A stretch of 64,000 bases of DNA. It comes from Paraburkholderia sp. BCC1886 (lineage in GTDB: Bacteria; Pseudomonadota; Gammaproteobacteria; Burkholderiales; Burkholderiaceae). The stretch spans positions 62,001 through 126,000 of the forward strand of contig NZ_CAAJGK010000129.1 in the NCBI RefSeq assembly GCF_900996245.1, given 5' to 3'. Of this stretch, positions 25,191 through 33,542 are shown piece after piece (within the stretch, counting starts at the first letter, position 1; the number at the start of each line of letters is the position of its first letter). The notes beneath the pieces are model-generated. The model had not been told where the DNA came from. It did no database searches and worked only from the letters and a program-made list of their open reading frames with translations. The position numbers were made by a program, and so were the translations under genes.

Positions 25191-25222
25191 AAAAAGCCGG
25201 CATGTGTGCCATGCCGGCTTCG
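25190..25222. terminator. Bidirectional Rho-independent terminator
   Basis: GCCGGCATG (25196-25204), loop TGTGC, CATGCCGGC (25210-25218). A seven-A run precedes it on the plus strand, so in the minus direction the stem is followed by seven T residues. It ends the cytochrome c operon on the minus strand and probably ybjQ on the plus strand. Confidence 0.85.
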
Positions 25223-25251
25223 TCCCGCTGCTTAAATAACGGCAGGTCGCG

Positions 25252-26622
25252 TTACTTCGCCTGCGCCACCCCCAGCGCCAATTGCGCGCCGAGACTGCTG
25301 CGTGCTTTCTTCACGTCGTCCGCCGCGACTGGCGCGGCCGCGTTGCCCCAGCTGTTGCGCACATAGGTCGAGATGGCGGCGATATCGCCGTCCGTCAACT
25401 TCCAGCTGAAGTTCGGCATGGCGGCCCCGGTCGGATTGCTTTGCGTGACCGCACCGCGACTGCCTATCAGAATCGTGCGCAGCATGTTGGTCGGGTCCGG
25501 CGCCTGCACGCCGGCGCTTTGCGCGAGCGACGACACCATGCCTGTCACGCCTTCGCCCGACGAGCGGTGGCACGCGGCGCAGTTCGCCATGAAGAGCGAA
25601 TGGCCGAGCGTCATCGTCGGATCGTTCGCCGCCAGCGCGGCGGGGGCCGTGCGGTCCGAACCCGGGAAGCTCTTGAGATACACGGCGACCGCTTGCAGGT
25701 CCGCGGGGCTCAGGTGTTGCAGCGAGTTCGTCACGGCTTCGGCCATTGGGCCCGATGCCACGCTGCGACTATTGCCGCCGGTATGCAGGTACTCGACGAT
25801 ATCCTGCGTCGACCATTTGCCGAGCCCCGTGTACGGATTGCCGGTGATTTCCGGTGCATACCAGCCCTGCAGCGAGCCGCCCTGCAACGCCGCTTCGTCG
25901 CCGCCCAGGAAGTTCTTCGCGGTATGGCACGACGCGCAATGGCCGAGCCCTTCGACGAGATAAGCGCCGCGATTCCATTCCACCGACTGCCGGTCGTCGT
26001 TTTTAAACGGCGCATTGTGGAAGAACAGCAGGTTCCAGCCGAACATCAGCATGCGGATGTTGAACGGAAACGGCAACTGGTTGGCGTCGACCTTGTTGTT
26101 CACCGCGGGCACCGTATCCAGATACGCCTTGATGTCGCGCAGATCCTGATCGCTGACTTTCGCATACGCCGTATAAGGCATGGCCGGATACAGGAATTCG
26201 CCGTGTTTGCCGCGGCCTTCCTTCACTGCGCGAATGAATTCCGCGTCGGTCCAGGTGCCGATACCGGTCTGCCGGTCGGGCGTGATATTGCTCGCGACGA
26301 TCTTGCCGAACGGCGTTTGCAACGGCAGGCCGCCCGCAAACGGTTTGCCGCCTTCGGCCGTATGGCAGGCGATACAGTCGCCGGCGCGGGCCAGGTACAG
26401 GCCGCGTTTGATCGCATCCGAATCGGCCGACGCTGCGCCCGTTGCGGTGGCCACGGGCGCGGCCTTCGCAGCCGGCGCGTTCACCGAACTCGGCGCGCCG
26501 AGGTTGCTCTGCGCATTCGGGTTGTCTTCGGCGCGGGCGACGCCCGCATGATCCCATGCGACGAACGCCGCCGCGGCGAGCAGCACCGCGCTGAAAGAAC
26601 CGATGAGTGTTCGTGTGCGCAC
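25252..26622 (-). CDS. Triheme cytochrome c subunit of a membrane-bound gluconate/alcohol dehydrogenase
   Basis: 456 residues from GTG at 26622 (GAGG eight bases upstream). Signal peptide of about 30 residues (LIGSFSAVLLAAAAF). Three CxxCH heme sites: CIACH 83-87, CASCH 229-233, CAACH 348-352, the number found in the cytochrome subunit of gluconate 2-dehydrogenase and related periplasmic sugar/alcohol dehydrogenases. It carries electrons from the FAD subunit to ubiquinone. Starts two bases after the GMC subunit gene. Confidence 0.92.
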   Translation of the reverse strand: MRTRTLIGSFSAVLLAAAAFVAWDHAGVARAEDNPNAQSNLGAPSSVNAPAAKAAPVATATGAASADSDAIKRGLYLARAGDCIACHTAEGGKPFAGGLPLQTPFGKIVASNITPDRQTGIGTWTDAEFIRAVKEGRGKHGEFLYPAMPYTAYAKVSDQDLRDIKAYLDTVPAVNNKVDANQLPFPFNIRMLMFGWNLLFFHNAPFKNDDRQSVEWNRGAYLVEGLGHCASCHTAKNFLGGDEAALQGGSLQGWYAPEITGNPYTGLGKWSTQDIVEYLHTGGNSRSVASGPMAEAVTNSLQHLSPADLQAVAVYLKSFPGSDRTAPAALAANDPTMTLGHSLFMANCAACHRSSGEGVTGMVSSLAQSAGVQAPDPTNMLRTILIGSRGAVTQSNPTGAAMPNFSWKLTDGDIAAISTYVRNSWGNAAAPVAADDVKKARSSLGAQLALGVAQAK

Positions 26623-26624
26623 GT

Positions 26625-28397
26625 CTAGATCCTCACCAAAGGTCCGGGCGATTTCAGGTATTGCGATTTGATCGCTTCCGCGGCCCACAGCGTGGTGGCG
26701 CCCACCGTGCCGGTCGGGTTGTAGCCGCCGTTGTTGGCGAACGCGGAGGCGCCCACCACGAAGGTGTTATGTACGTCCCAGCTTTGCAGATAGCGATTCA
26801 GCGCGCTGGTCTTCGGGTCGTCGCCGATAATCGCGCCGCCGGTGGTGTGTGACGAGAGGTTGTCCATCGGCGAGAACGGTTTGGTGGTCGGCTCGCTGCG
26901 TACGACGGTTTTCGCACCCATCGCGTGGCCGAGTTCTTCCGACTTGTCGGCCATGAACTTCGCCGAGCGCTTGTCGTTTTCGATCCAGTCGAACGTCACG
27001 CGCAACAGCGGCCGGCCGAACCGGTCCTTGTATTCCGGATCGAGATCGAGATACACGTTGCGATGCGGATAGCTGTTACCCATCACGTAGATGGAGTTGT
27101 AGTTCTGGTACGCGTGCTGATACGCCTTTTTCCACTCGCTGCCCCAGCGCGGCGTGCCCGGCGGCACGCCGTTGGACAAACCGATCGGCCGGCCGTTGGT
27201 GGAGTGCACGAGCGCCACGCCACCGCCGATGAAGTCGTGGTTCGTGTGATCGAAGTTGTCGCTGTTGAAGTCGTCGATGGCCTGCGCCAGCGCGCCCGCG
27301 CCGATGAACGGATTGAGCCGTTCGTTCTCGAAGAAGATCGACGCGCCCGAGATGGTCTGGTACGCGTAGTTGCGTCCCACCACGCCTTCGCCGGTATCGC
27401 GGTCGTACGGTTTGCCGATGCCGGAGAGCAGCATCAACCGCACGTTGTCCATCTGGTAGGCCGAGATGACGACGATATCGGCGGGCTGTTCCCACTCGTT
27501 ATTGTCGTGGTCGACGAAGGTCACGCCGGTCGCCGTCTTTTTGTCGTCGGCAAGATTCACGCGCAGCACTTCGGATTCGGTAATTACGCTGAAATTCTTG
27601 CGCTGCATGAGCGCGGGCATGATGCACGCCTGCGGACTGCTCTTCGACCAGTTGCCGCAACCGAAGAACTCGCAGTAACCGCAATACGTGCAAGGCGCCA
27701 TGTGCACGCCGAGCGGATTCACATACGCGCCCGACGTGTTGCCCGCCGGCACGGGAAACGGATGGTAGCCGAGCCCGCGCGCGGCCTGGTCGAAAATCGT
27801 CGCCACGCGGGTGCGTTCGAGCGGCGGCAGCGGATAGTCGCGATGGCGCGGACCTTCGAACGGATTGCCGCCTTCCTGAACCTTGCCCTGAATGTTGCCT
27901 GCACGGCCCGACGTGCCCGCGAGACGCTCGAACTTGTCGTAGTACGGTTCGAGTTCGGCGTAGGTGACGCCCCAGTCCTGCACCTGCATGCCTTCCAGAA
28001 ACTTGTTCTTGCCGTAGCGCTCGACGGTATTCGAATACGTTTGGAAATCGTTCGGCAGGAATCGCCATGTCATGCCGTTCCAATGCGTGCCCGCACCGCC
28101 CACGCCGATGCCGAACTGGTACGTGTTCCAGTCGCGCAGCGGCAGCGCGGTTTGATCCGGTGTATTGCGGAAGGTGAGGGTTTCGACGGCGGGCGGCTGC
28201 ATTAGCGCGCGGCGCGTCGCGAAACGCAATTCGTCGGTGTCGACGGTGGTGGGGAAATCGCTGCTGGTGTCGCGCCATGCACCGCGTTCGATCGCGACGA
28301 CGTTCAGGCCGGCGAGCGTGAGCTCGTTCGCCATCAGCGAGCCGGCCCAACCGAGACCGACGATCACGGCGTCGGCCTTAGCACGTTTGAGTGCCAT
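26625..28397 (-). CDS. GMC-family FAD catalytic subunit (gluconate 2-dehydrogenase-like)
   Basis: 590 residues. FAD Rossmann motif VGLGWAGS at about 13-20, GTHWNGMTWRF around residue 105, a Cys-rich segment APCTYCGYCEFFGCG near 235-249 that may hold an Fe-S cluster as in fructose and gluconate dehydrogenases, and the C-terminal GMC His/Asn region (HNTFVVGASAFANNGGYNPT). No signal peptide: it is expected to be exported with the Tat-signal small subunit. Middle gene of a three-gene operon. Gluconate, 2-ketogluconate, sorbitol and fructose enzymes share this layout, so the sugar is not certain. Confidence 0.9.
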   Translation of the reverse strand: MALKRAKADAVIVGLGWAGSLMANELTLAGLNVVAIERGAWRDTSSDFPTTVDTDELRFATRRALMQPPAVETLTFRNTPDQTALPLRDWNTYQFGIGVGGAGTHWNGMTWRFLPNDFQTYSNTVERYGKNKFLEGMQVQDWGVTYAELEPYYDKFERLAGTSGRAGNIQGKVQEGGNPFEGPRHRDYPLPPLERTRVATIFDQAARGLGYHPFPVPAGNTSGAYVNPLGVHMAPCTYCGYCEFFGCGNWSKSSPQACIMPALMQRKNFSVITESEVLRVNLADDKKTATGVTFVDHDNNEWEQPADIVVISAYQMDNVRLMLLSGIGKPYDRDTGEGVVGRNYAYQTISGASIFFENERLNPFIGAGALAQAIDDFNSDNFDHTNHDFIGGGVALVHSTNGRPIGLSNGVPPGTPRWGSEWKKAYQHAYQNYNSIYVMGNSYPHRNVYLDLDPEYKDRFGRPLLRVTFDWIENDKRSAKFMADKSEELGHAMGAKTVVRSEPTTKPFSPMDNLSSHTTGGAIIGDDPKTSALNRYLQSWDVHNTFVVGASAFANNGGYNPTGTVGATTLWAAEAIKSQYLKSPGPLVRI

Positions 28398-28493
28398 TGT
28401 GATTCTCCGCTGGTTGCTTTGGGTACAGTGGGGTGCCGTTCGAATGGCCGCTTATGTCTGGCTAATGCTCGGGTTATTGCTCGGGCGATTGCG

Positions 28494-29201
28494 CTAGCTC
28501 TTACGGCTGATCAGGCTGATCGGAATGATCTTCAGGTCTTCACCCTGACGGCCGATCATGTCGCGAAAGTCGTACTGCGCACCGGGAAAACCGAGCATCT
28601 TCCAGCCCGCCATATCCTTGTTGCCGCCATATACCGGGTCCGCGAAAAAGCCTTCGCGAACGTTTTGCAGCACCAGGTTGAAGAACGCCTTGGCGTCGAC
28701 GTTGGCAAGCGCGAGCTGACCGGCTTCGAGCTGTTTGAGCAGACCGTCCTGCTGATCCGCCGCGAGTGCTGCAAACGTTTTCTGGCCGAAGTTCGTGCGG
28801 CAATGCGCGTCGAGCGATTGCAGACCTTTGCGATAGCGCTCGGCAGGCGTGTCCTTGATCTGCGGGCCCTGGCTCGGCGTGCCGGGCTTGAAATCGCCCA
28901 GCCGGTATTGAGTCGCCGCGCGCCCATAGTCGCCGGCCAGTTGCCGGTCGATGAACAGCGCGCAACCCGCTTCCTTGCCGCCGATGCTCAGTTCGTCCGG
29001 GGGAATCAGCCGGTCGGCGATGGCCTCGACGGTGGCGACTTCGGCAGCCGTGAAAAACTTCCAGCCGTCCGGCACGACGGGTTCGGGCAGCATGACCGGG
29101 TCCTTGAACCACGGCATGCCGCCGAAAATCACACGGGCGCGGGCAACGGCGATGCCGGCGGCCATCAGGATCATTGACGATAGAAATTTACGGCGCAGCA
29201 A
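28494..29201 (-). CDS. Tat-exported small (gamma) subunit of the gluconate 2-dehydrogenase-like complex
   Basis: 235 residues if TTG at 29201 is the start; GGAG seven bases upstream and the resulting N-terminus LRRKFLSS followed by a hydrophobic stretch form a clear Tat signal. Continuing the frame further upstream would run through the promoter. The body matches gluconate 2-dehydrogenase subunit 3: TAAEVATVEAIADRLIPPDE near the start of the mature part and FADPVYGGNKDMAGWKMLGF near the end. In this family the Tat signal of the small subunit carries the FAD subunit across the membrane as a folded pair. Confidence 0.87.
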   Translation of the reverse strand: MLRRKFLSSMILMAAGIAVARARVIFGGMPWFKDPVMLPEPVVPDGWKFFTAAEVATVEAIADRLIPPDELSIGGKEAGCALFIDRQLAGDYGRAATQYRLGDFKPGTPSQGPQIKDTPAERYRKGLQSLDAHCRTNFGQKTFAALAADQQDGLLKQLEAGQLALANVDAKAFFNLVLQNVREGFFADPVYGGNKDMAGWKMLGFPGAQYDFRDMIGRQGEDLKIIPISLISRKS

Positions 29202-29284
29202 GTGGGTTCTCCGGTGATTCCTCGCAAACAGGACAAGGTCGGGTTTTGCGCGAAGCGCGGGACCCTCGATGCCGCTTCGGTGAA

Positions 29285-29314
29285 ATTTTAACTGATTAGT
29301 TAAAATAAAGTCAA
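29285..29314 (-). promoter_or_regulatory. Promoter with embedded palindromic operator for the gluconate-dehydrogenase-like operon
   Basis: Minus-strand TTGACT (29314-29309), 18-base spacer, TAAAAT (29290-29285). The spacer and -10 are covered by a perfect palindrome, TTTTAACT-GATT-AGTTAAAA on the plus strand at 29286-29305. A dimeric repressor bound there would block RNA polymerase. No regulator gene lies next to the operon. Confidence 0.72.
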
Positions 29315-29358
29315 AATGTCGCAGGTGACGGGCTCGTGTGGCGGCAGTTGTCGAGTGG

Positions 29359-29652
29359 CTAGCGGACCGTGTCGCCCTTGTGTGGTGCGGCCGGGCAGTG
29401 GAATCCCGTTGCCGCGAAGCTCGCCTGATTGCGGGCGATCGTCCACGCGTCGGGCGGCCCGAGATTGGTGGCGGGTACCAGCCCGGCCTGTTCGGCGCGG
29501 CAGAGTTCGGCGTCGACCGTCGCACGGCTTTTGCCGGTCGCGGCGGGCAAGGACGCGGCGTGGGCGGCTTGTGTCAGGGCGCCGGGCAGGCCAGCGCAAC
29601 ACAGCGCGACGGCCAGCACCCGGCGTACTGCCTGACGGCCTAACCCGTGCAT
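29359..29652 (-). CDS. Small secreted DUF4148-like protein
   Basis: 97 residues with a signal peptide (RVLAVALCCAGLPGALTQAAHA) of about 33 residues. The mature part begins with SLPAATGKSRATVDAELCRAEQAGLVP, like the start of DUF4148 proteins, which are small periplasmic proteins common in Burkholderiaceae without known role. Two Cys in the mature part could pair. Its ATG overlaps the upstream gene end by 13 bp, so the two relatives are coupled. Confidence 0.6.
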   Translation of the reverse strand: MHGLGRQAVRRVLAVALCCAGLPGALTQAAHAASLPAATGKSRATVDAELCRAEQAGLVPATNLGPPDAWTIARNQASFAATGFHCPAAPHKGDTVR

Positions 29653-29930
29653 ACGGCACTGACGATCGACGGGAATTCGGCGTGCGACAGGTGCGCGCGA
29701 GCCTGATTGCAGCGCAACGCCGAGAGTTCGGCGCGGTTGTCGGGCGGCGCGGGGTAGGTGTATTTCTCGTCGTTCGCGGTCGTGCCGGTCAGGAAAGCGC
29801 GGTACAGGTCGGCGCGTACCTGCTGGCGCGAGACACCCGGCGCCGCGGTCTGGGTGACCGAAGCAAACGCGGAAGCATTGGGTAGCGTCACGGCGCTGGC
29901 GATAAGCAGAATGGAGAGGAGTCGTTTCAT
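29640..29930 (-). CDS. Small secreted DUF4148-like protein, paralogue of the next gene
   Basis: 96 residues from ATG at 29930 (an upstream ATG at 29999 would put 23 residues before the signal peptide). Signal peptide MKRLLSILLIASAVTLP ending near SAFA, then VSRQQVRADLYRAFLTGT, the same pattern as the neighbouring small protein; two Cys near the C-terminus. Divergent from a two-component system 220 bp away, which might control or sense it. Confidence 0.62.
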   Translation of the reverse strand: MKRLLSILLIASAVTLPNASAFASVTQTAAPGVSRQQVRADLYRAFLTGTTANDEKYTYPAPPDNRAELSALRCNQARAHLSHAEFPSIVSAVCTG

Positions 29931-30150
29931 GGCGTCGGTAAATCCGCAGGAGTTGATCGAGGTGCGCCCGGGCAGCAACGGTGCACGGTGCAGTCTCATG
30001 TTTGCAGAGCCGGCGCGAAACTTTGCTGCCGAAACATTAAGGTTCTTTCATGGACACATACCTAAAGAATTCCTCATCTTCGGCATGCGTGCGTTTGCGA
30101 TACTGAATAACCCATTTTTCAGCGGTCCGGGCTTTGCGGCCACTTGAACC

Positions 30151-30828
30151 ATGAACAGGATTCTCACCATTGAAGACGACCCCATCGTGGGTCGCGACAT
30201 TACCGACACGCTTCGCGAAGGCGGCTTCGACGTGGAGTGGGTGCGTACCGGGCGCGAGGGACTGGCGCACGCGGTCGATCCCACGTTCGACGTCGTCACG
30301 CTCGACCGTGTGTTGCCTGGCATCGACGGGCTGACCATCGTCAAGGCGATGCGCGGCGCGGGTGTCGACACACCGGTGCTGATGATCAGCGCGCTGTCCG
30401 ACGTCGACGAGCGCGTGAGCGGCCTGCTCGCGGGCGGTGACGATTACATCGCCAAGCCCTTCGCGCCCGATGAAATGAAAGCGCGCGTGCAGGTGCTGCT
30501 GCGCCACCGGCGCCGTTCGCTGCAACCGGTCGTGACCTGGCTCCAGGTTGACGACCTCGAAATCGATCTCATCAAACGCTCGGCGAAGCGTGCCGGCAAT
30601 GAGATTTCGCTGCCGCCCGTCGAATTCCGCCTGCTCGACTATCTCGCGCGCAACTCGGCGCAGATCGTCACGCGCACGATGATTTTCCAGTCGGTGTGGG
30701 ACATGCATTTCGATCCGGGTACCAATCTGATCGAGGTGTACATCGGGCTGCTGCGCAAGAAGATCGACCTGCCCGGCATGCGGCCGTTGATCCGGACCGT
30801 GCGCGGGTCCGGCTATATGTTGGGCTGA
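30151..30828 (+). CDS. OmpR-family response regulator
   Basis: 225 residues. Receiver domain with acidic pair Asp9/Asp10, phospho-acceptor Asp52 (TLDRVLPG) and Lys in YIAKPF, followed by a winged-helix DNA-binding domain (about 130-224) ending VRGSGYMLG. Stops three bases before the histidine kinase gene, so they are one operon. Confidence 0.92.
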   Translation: MNRILTIEDDPIVGRDITDTLREGGFDVEWVRTGREGLAHAVDPTFDVVTLDRVLPGIDGLTIVKAMRGAGVDTPVLMISALSDVDERVSGLLAGGDDYIAKPFAPDEMKARVQVLLRHRRRSLQPVVTWLQVDDLEIDLIKRSAKRAGNEISLPPVEFRLLDYLARNSAQIVTRTMIFQSVWDMHFDPGTNLIEVYIGLLRKKIDLPGMRPLIRTVRGSGYMLG

Positions 30829-30831
30829 ATC

Positions 30832-32199
30832 ATGAACATGAGTCTCTGGCGAAGTACGATTCTGCGGCTGTTTGTGACCTTCGGGCTGGTGTTCGCCGTG
30901 TCGATGTCGGGGCTCGTGTATCTGAACTACTGGAACTCCGCGTCGTACACGGCGACCCAGGCCGACTACAACATCGACTGGCAATTCGCGTACTTTTCGG
31001 CCTTGCCCGTCGACCAGATGCCGATGCAGATCGCCGCGCATATCCGCAGCGAAATGCATCGGCCGGTTAATTACTACGGGCTGTTTTCCGCCGACAAGAC
31101 GTGGCTCGCGGGCGACGTGCTGGCCTGGCCCAAAGGCGTGCGCGCGGATGGCGAAGGCGTGTGGAGCACCCCGCTGCTGAACGGTTCGTCGAGCGCGCGT
31201 CCGGAGTACATGCGCACCCGCGCCATCCGGCTCGCAAATGGCAACGTGCTGGTCGTGTCGCGCGATGTCGACGAAATGGCGCGCTTGCGCGGCTACATGC
31301 TGGGCGGTCTCGCGTGGAGCGCGGCGATCGTGATGCTCGGCGGCCTCGGCGTCGGTTTGCTGGTGTCCACGGGACAACTGCGCCGGGTCCACGAAGTGCG
31401 CCGCGTCGCACAGCAGATCGCGCTGGGCGACCTCGATGCGCGTTTGCCCGCCGCGGGCCGCGACGAGATTGCGTGGCTCTCGCAGATCGTCAATCACATG
31501 CTCGACGAAGTATCGCGCCTGATGCATGAAGTGAAGGGCGCCTGTGACGGCATCGCGCACGACCTGCGCACGCCGGTCATCCATATCCGTTCGCTGCTCG
31601 CGCGGATTCCGACCGCGGGCATGGCCGCCGAAGAGGCGCAACTCGTCGACCAGGCGTTCGGCGAAGCCGACGAAGTCCTCAAGCGCTTTGCGGCGATCAT
31701 GCGCATTTCCGAAATCGAAGCGATGAACCGCCGCAAGGGGTTCAGCGATGTCGCGGTGGCCGACCTCTGCCGCCAGGCCGGCGAACTGTATCAACCGGTG
31801 GCGGCCGTCCGGCAGGTGCAACTGGAGATGGACCTGCAAGCGGTGGCGAACGTCCGCGCGGATTACCCGCTGATGTTCGAGGCGCTGGTCAATCTGCTGG
31901 ACAACGCCATCAAGTTCACGCCCGAAGGCGGGCGCGTGCGGATTGCGGTGAGCCAGTGCGACGAGGGTCCCCGTATCGCCATTAGCGACACCGGGCCCGG
32001 CATTCCGGTGTCGGAGCGGCTGGCGGTTTTCCAGCGGTTCTATCGCAGCGAACTGACCAGTGCGGTAGCGGGATCGGGGCTCGGTCTCTCGGTCGTGCAG
32101 GCGGTGATACGTCTGCACGATTTCGGCCTGAGCCTGTCCGACGCGGCGCCCGGGCTATGCGTGACGCTCGATTGCTGGCAACACCGCACACGCGGCTGA
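30832..32199 (+). CDS. Membrane sensor histidine kinase
   Basis: 455 residues. Membrane helices at about 10-32 and 157-179 enclose a periplasmic sensor of 125 residues; HAMP region 182-232; H-box GIAHDLRTPV with His243; N-box NLLDNAIKF and G-boxes DTGPGIP and GSGLGLSVV in the ATPase domain. Partner of the response regulator directly upstream. The signal is unknown; the divergent small secreted proteins are the nearest candidates for target or ligand. Confidence 0.92.
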   Translation: MNMSLWRSTILRLFVTFGLVFAVSMSGLVYLNYWNSASYTATQADYNIDWQFAYFSALPVDQMPMQIAAHIRSEMHRPVNYYGLFSADKTWLAGDVLAWPKGVRADGEGVWSTPLLNGSSSARPEYMRTRAIRLANGNVLVVSRDVDEMARLRGYMLGGLAWSAAIVMLGGLGVGLLVSTGQLRRVHEVRRVAQQIALGDLDARLPAAGRDEIAWLSQIVNHMLDEVSRLMHEVKGACDGIAHDLRTPVIHIRSLLARIPTAGMAAEEAQLVDQAFGEADEVLKRFAAIMRISEIEAMNRRKGFSDVAVADLCRQAGELYQPVAAVRQVQLEMDLQAVANVRADYPLMFEALVNLLDNAIKFTPEGGRVRIAVSQCDEGPRIAISDTGPGIPVSERLAVFQRFYRSELTSAVAGSGLGLSVVQAVIRLHDFGLSLSDAAPGLCVTLDCWQHRTRG

Positions 32200-32215
32200 G
32201 CGGGGAGAAACGGCG

Positions 32216-32890
32216 ATGCGCATTATCTGTATCGGCGACGACGGTCCACGGCGCTATCTCGCCGAAGCGCTGGTCGAATCGAATCACAGCGTGATGGAAT
32301 TGCAGGCGGCCGTCGACGCCGCCTACTCGGCGAGCGCGGAGCATGTCGATGCGTTGATCGCGCTGGTGGCCGGCAGCGCAATAGCGACGGCACGCCTCTT
32401 CGCCGCGAGACCCGCGCACACGGCGCTCGTAGTGATCGACCGGCAAGGCGACGAGCCCAGCCGGGCGGCTGCGTTGCAGGCCGGCGCCGATATCTGTCTG
32501 AACGATCCGTACGACTATGCGGAGTTGCACGCGCGCCTGCTTGCGCTGTGCGGTCGGTTCGCCGGTACGCCGGGAAAGCCGGGTCCGCAGGTATCGTCCG
32601 CGACGTCGGTGCTGTCGCTAGCCACGCGCAGTCTGCTCGCGGCCGACGGTACCCGCCTGTTGCTGCGCAAGCGCGAGTATCTGCTGATGGACCGTCTACT
32701 GCGTGAACCGGGCGTCGAAGTCCGTCGCGACGAACTGGTCGACTATGTGTTCGGCGAAGCGGATGCGGACACGACCTCGCTGCATCTGCTCGTCGCGCGG
32801 CTGCGTGCCCGGCTCGTGGCGACCACGGTGCCCGTCACCATCGTGACCGTGCGCGGCCTCGGTTATCGCGCGGTGGTCGAGCGGGACTAG
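32216..32890 (+). CDS. OmpR-like winged-helix regulator with degenerate receiver domain
   Basis: 224 residues. The C-terminal winged helix is normal (LLLRKREYLLMDRLLREPG; VRGLGYRAVV at the end). The N-terminal domain has the receiver fold and the acidic pair in IGDDG, but the phospho-acceptor strand reads ALIALVAGSA with no Asp, and the conserved Lys-Pro is replaced in CLNDPYDYAEL. It therefore cannot be phosphorylated in the usual way. It follows the kinase gene by 16 bp, so it belongs to the same operon and may form heterodimers with, or compete with, the normal regulator. Confidence 0.82.
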   Translation: MRIICIGDDGPRRYLAEALVESNHSVMELQAAVDAAYSASAEHVDALIALVAGSAIATARLFAARPAHTALVVIDRQGDEPSRAAALQAGADICLNDPYDYAELHARLLALCGRFAGTPGKPGPQVSSATSVLSLATRSLLAADGTRLLLRKREYLLMDRLLREPGVEVRRDELVDYVFGEADADTTSLHLLVARLRARLVATTVPVTIVTVRGLGYRAVVERD

Positions 32891-32898
32891 CACCCGTC

Positions 32899-33417
32899 TC
32901 ACAGTATGTCGGTGGACTCGACCAGCGGCGTGCGAATGGACACCGCACTCAGCGCCATCAGATGTATTGGCCGGCTGACCGACGTGCAGCAGTCAGGCAG
33001 AATCTTCACGGCGTATTTTTCCGCCGCCTTCGAAATCGCGGTATGCGTCACGCAGTTGTGCGTCATCATCCCGCTGATCAGCAGTTCCTCGACATCGAGT
33101 TTCGACAGCGTTTCTTCCAGCTTCGTGAGGTGGAATGCGTCGGCATGAGTCTTCACGACCACGCTGGCGTCCGGTGCGGCGGCGCGAATCCGTTCATGCA
33201 CTTCGACGCCCGGCGTTCCGGCATTGAAAAAAGGCGACGGGGCTTTTGCCGTGTCGGCCACGTGCTGAACCAGAATCACCGGAATGTTTTTGGCCTGGGC
33301 CCGCGCGATGGCGCGCTCGTTGGCTTCCAGAACGGCGTCGCTATTCCAGAGCGGAAACGCACCGTCCGGAAAATAGTCGTTTTGTATGTCGATGACGATC
33401 AACGCTTGCTTGCTCAT
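32899..33417 (-). CDS. Isochorismatase-family cysteine hydrolase
   Basis: 172 residues from ATG at 33417. Catalytic triad visible: Asp10 (VIDIQNDYF), Lys89 (VVVKTHADAF) and Cys122 (MMTHNCVTHT), with the preceding cis-peptide-type turn. Family members hydrolyse nicotinamide, isochorismate, ureido or carbamoyl compounds. Divergent from a GlxA-type regulator by 125 bp, a common pairing in which the regulator controls the hydrolase. Confidence 0.88.
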   Translation of the reverse strand: MSKQALIVIDIQNDYFPDGAFPLWNSDAVLEANERAIARAQAKNIPVILVQHVADTAKAPSPFFNAGTPGVEVHERIRAAAPDASVVVKTHADAFHLTKLEETLSKLDVEELLISGMMTHNCVTHTAISKAAEKYAVKILPDCCTSVSRPIHLMALSAVSIRTPLVESTDIL

Positions 33418-33542
33418 GGTGCAGTCCGTGGAGTGAGGTGGAATGCAGCCATTCTTGCCGATCCGGCCCGCGGGTTTAAGTGGCCCGAACGACAATCTCC
33501 GTTAAGATCGGGTCAACCCGTTCTTCGTCTTCGGAAACCAGC

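Noticed and set aside
22832..25366. 844-codon plus-strand frame across the ABC exporter and YbjQ genes
   Set aside because: Out of frame with the exporter, whose Walker and signature motifs lie in another frame; the frame also runs through the terminator at 25190.
26625..29201. Three-subunit operon as a PQQ-type alcohol dehydrogenase
   Set aside because: The catalytic subunit is a GMC-type FAD protein, not a PQQ beta-propeller.
30037..32118. 693-codon open frame opposite the two-component system
   Set aside because: Antisense shadow of the response-regulator and kinase genes; no domain or ribosome site.
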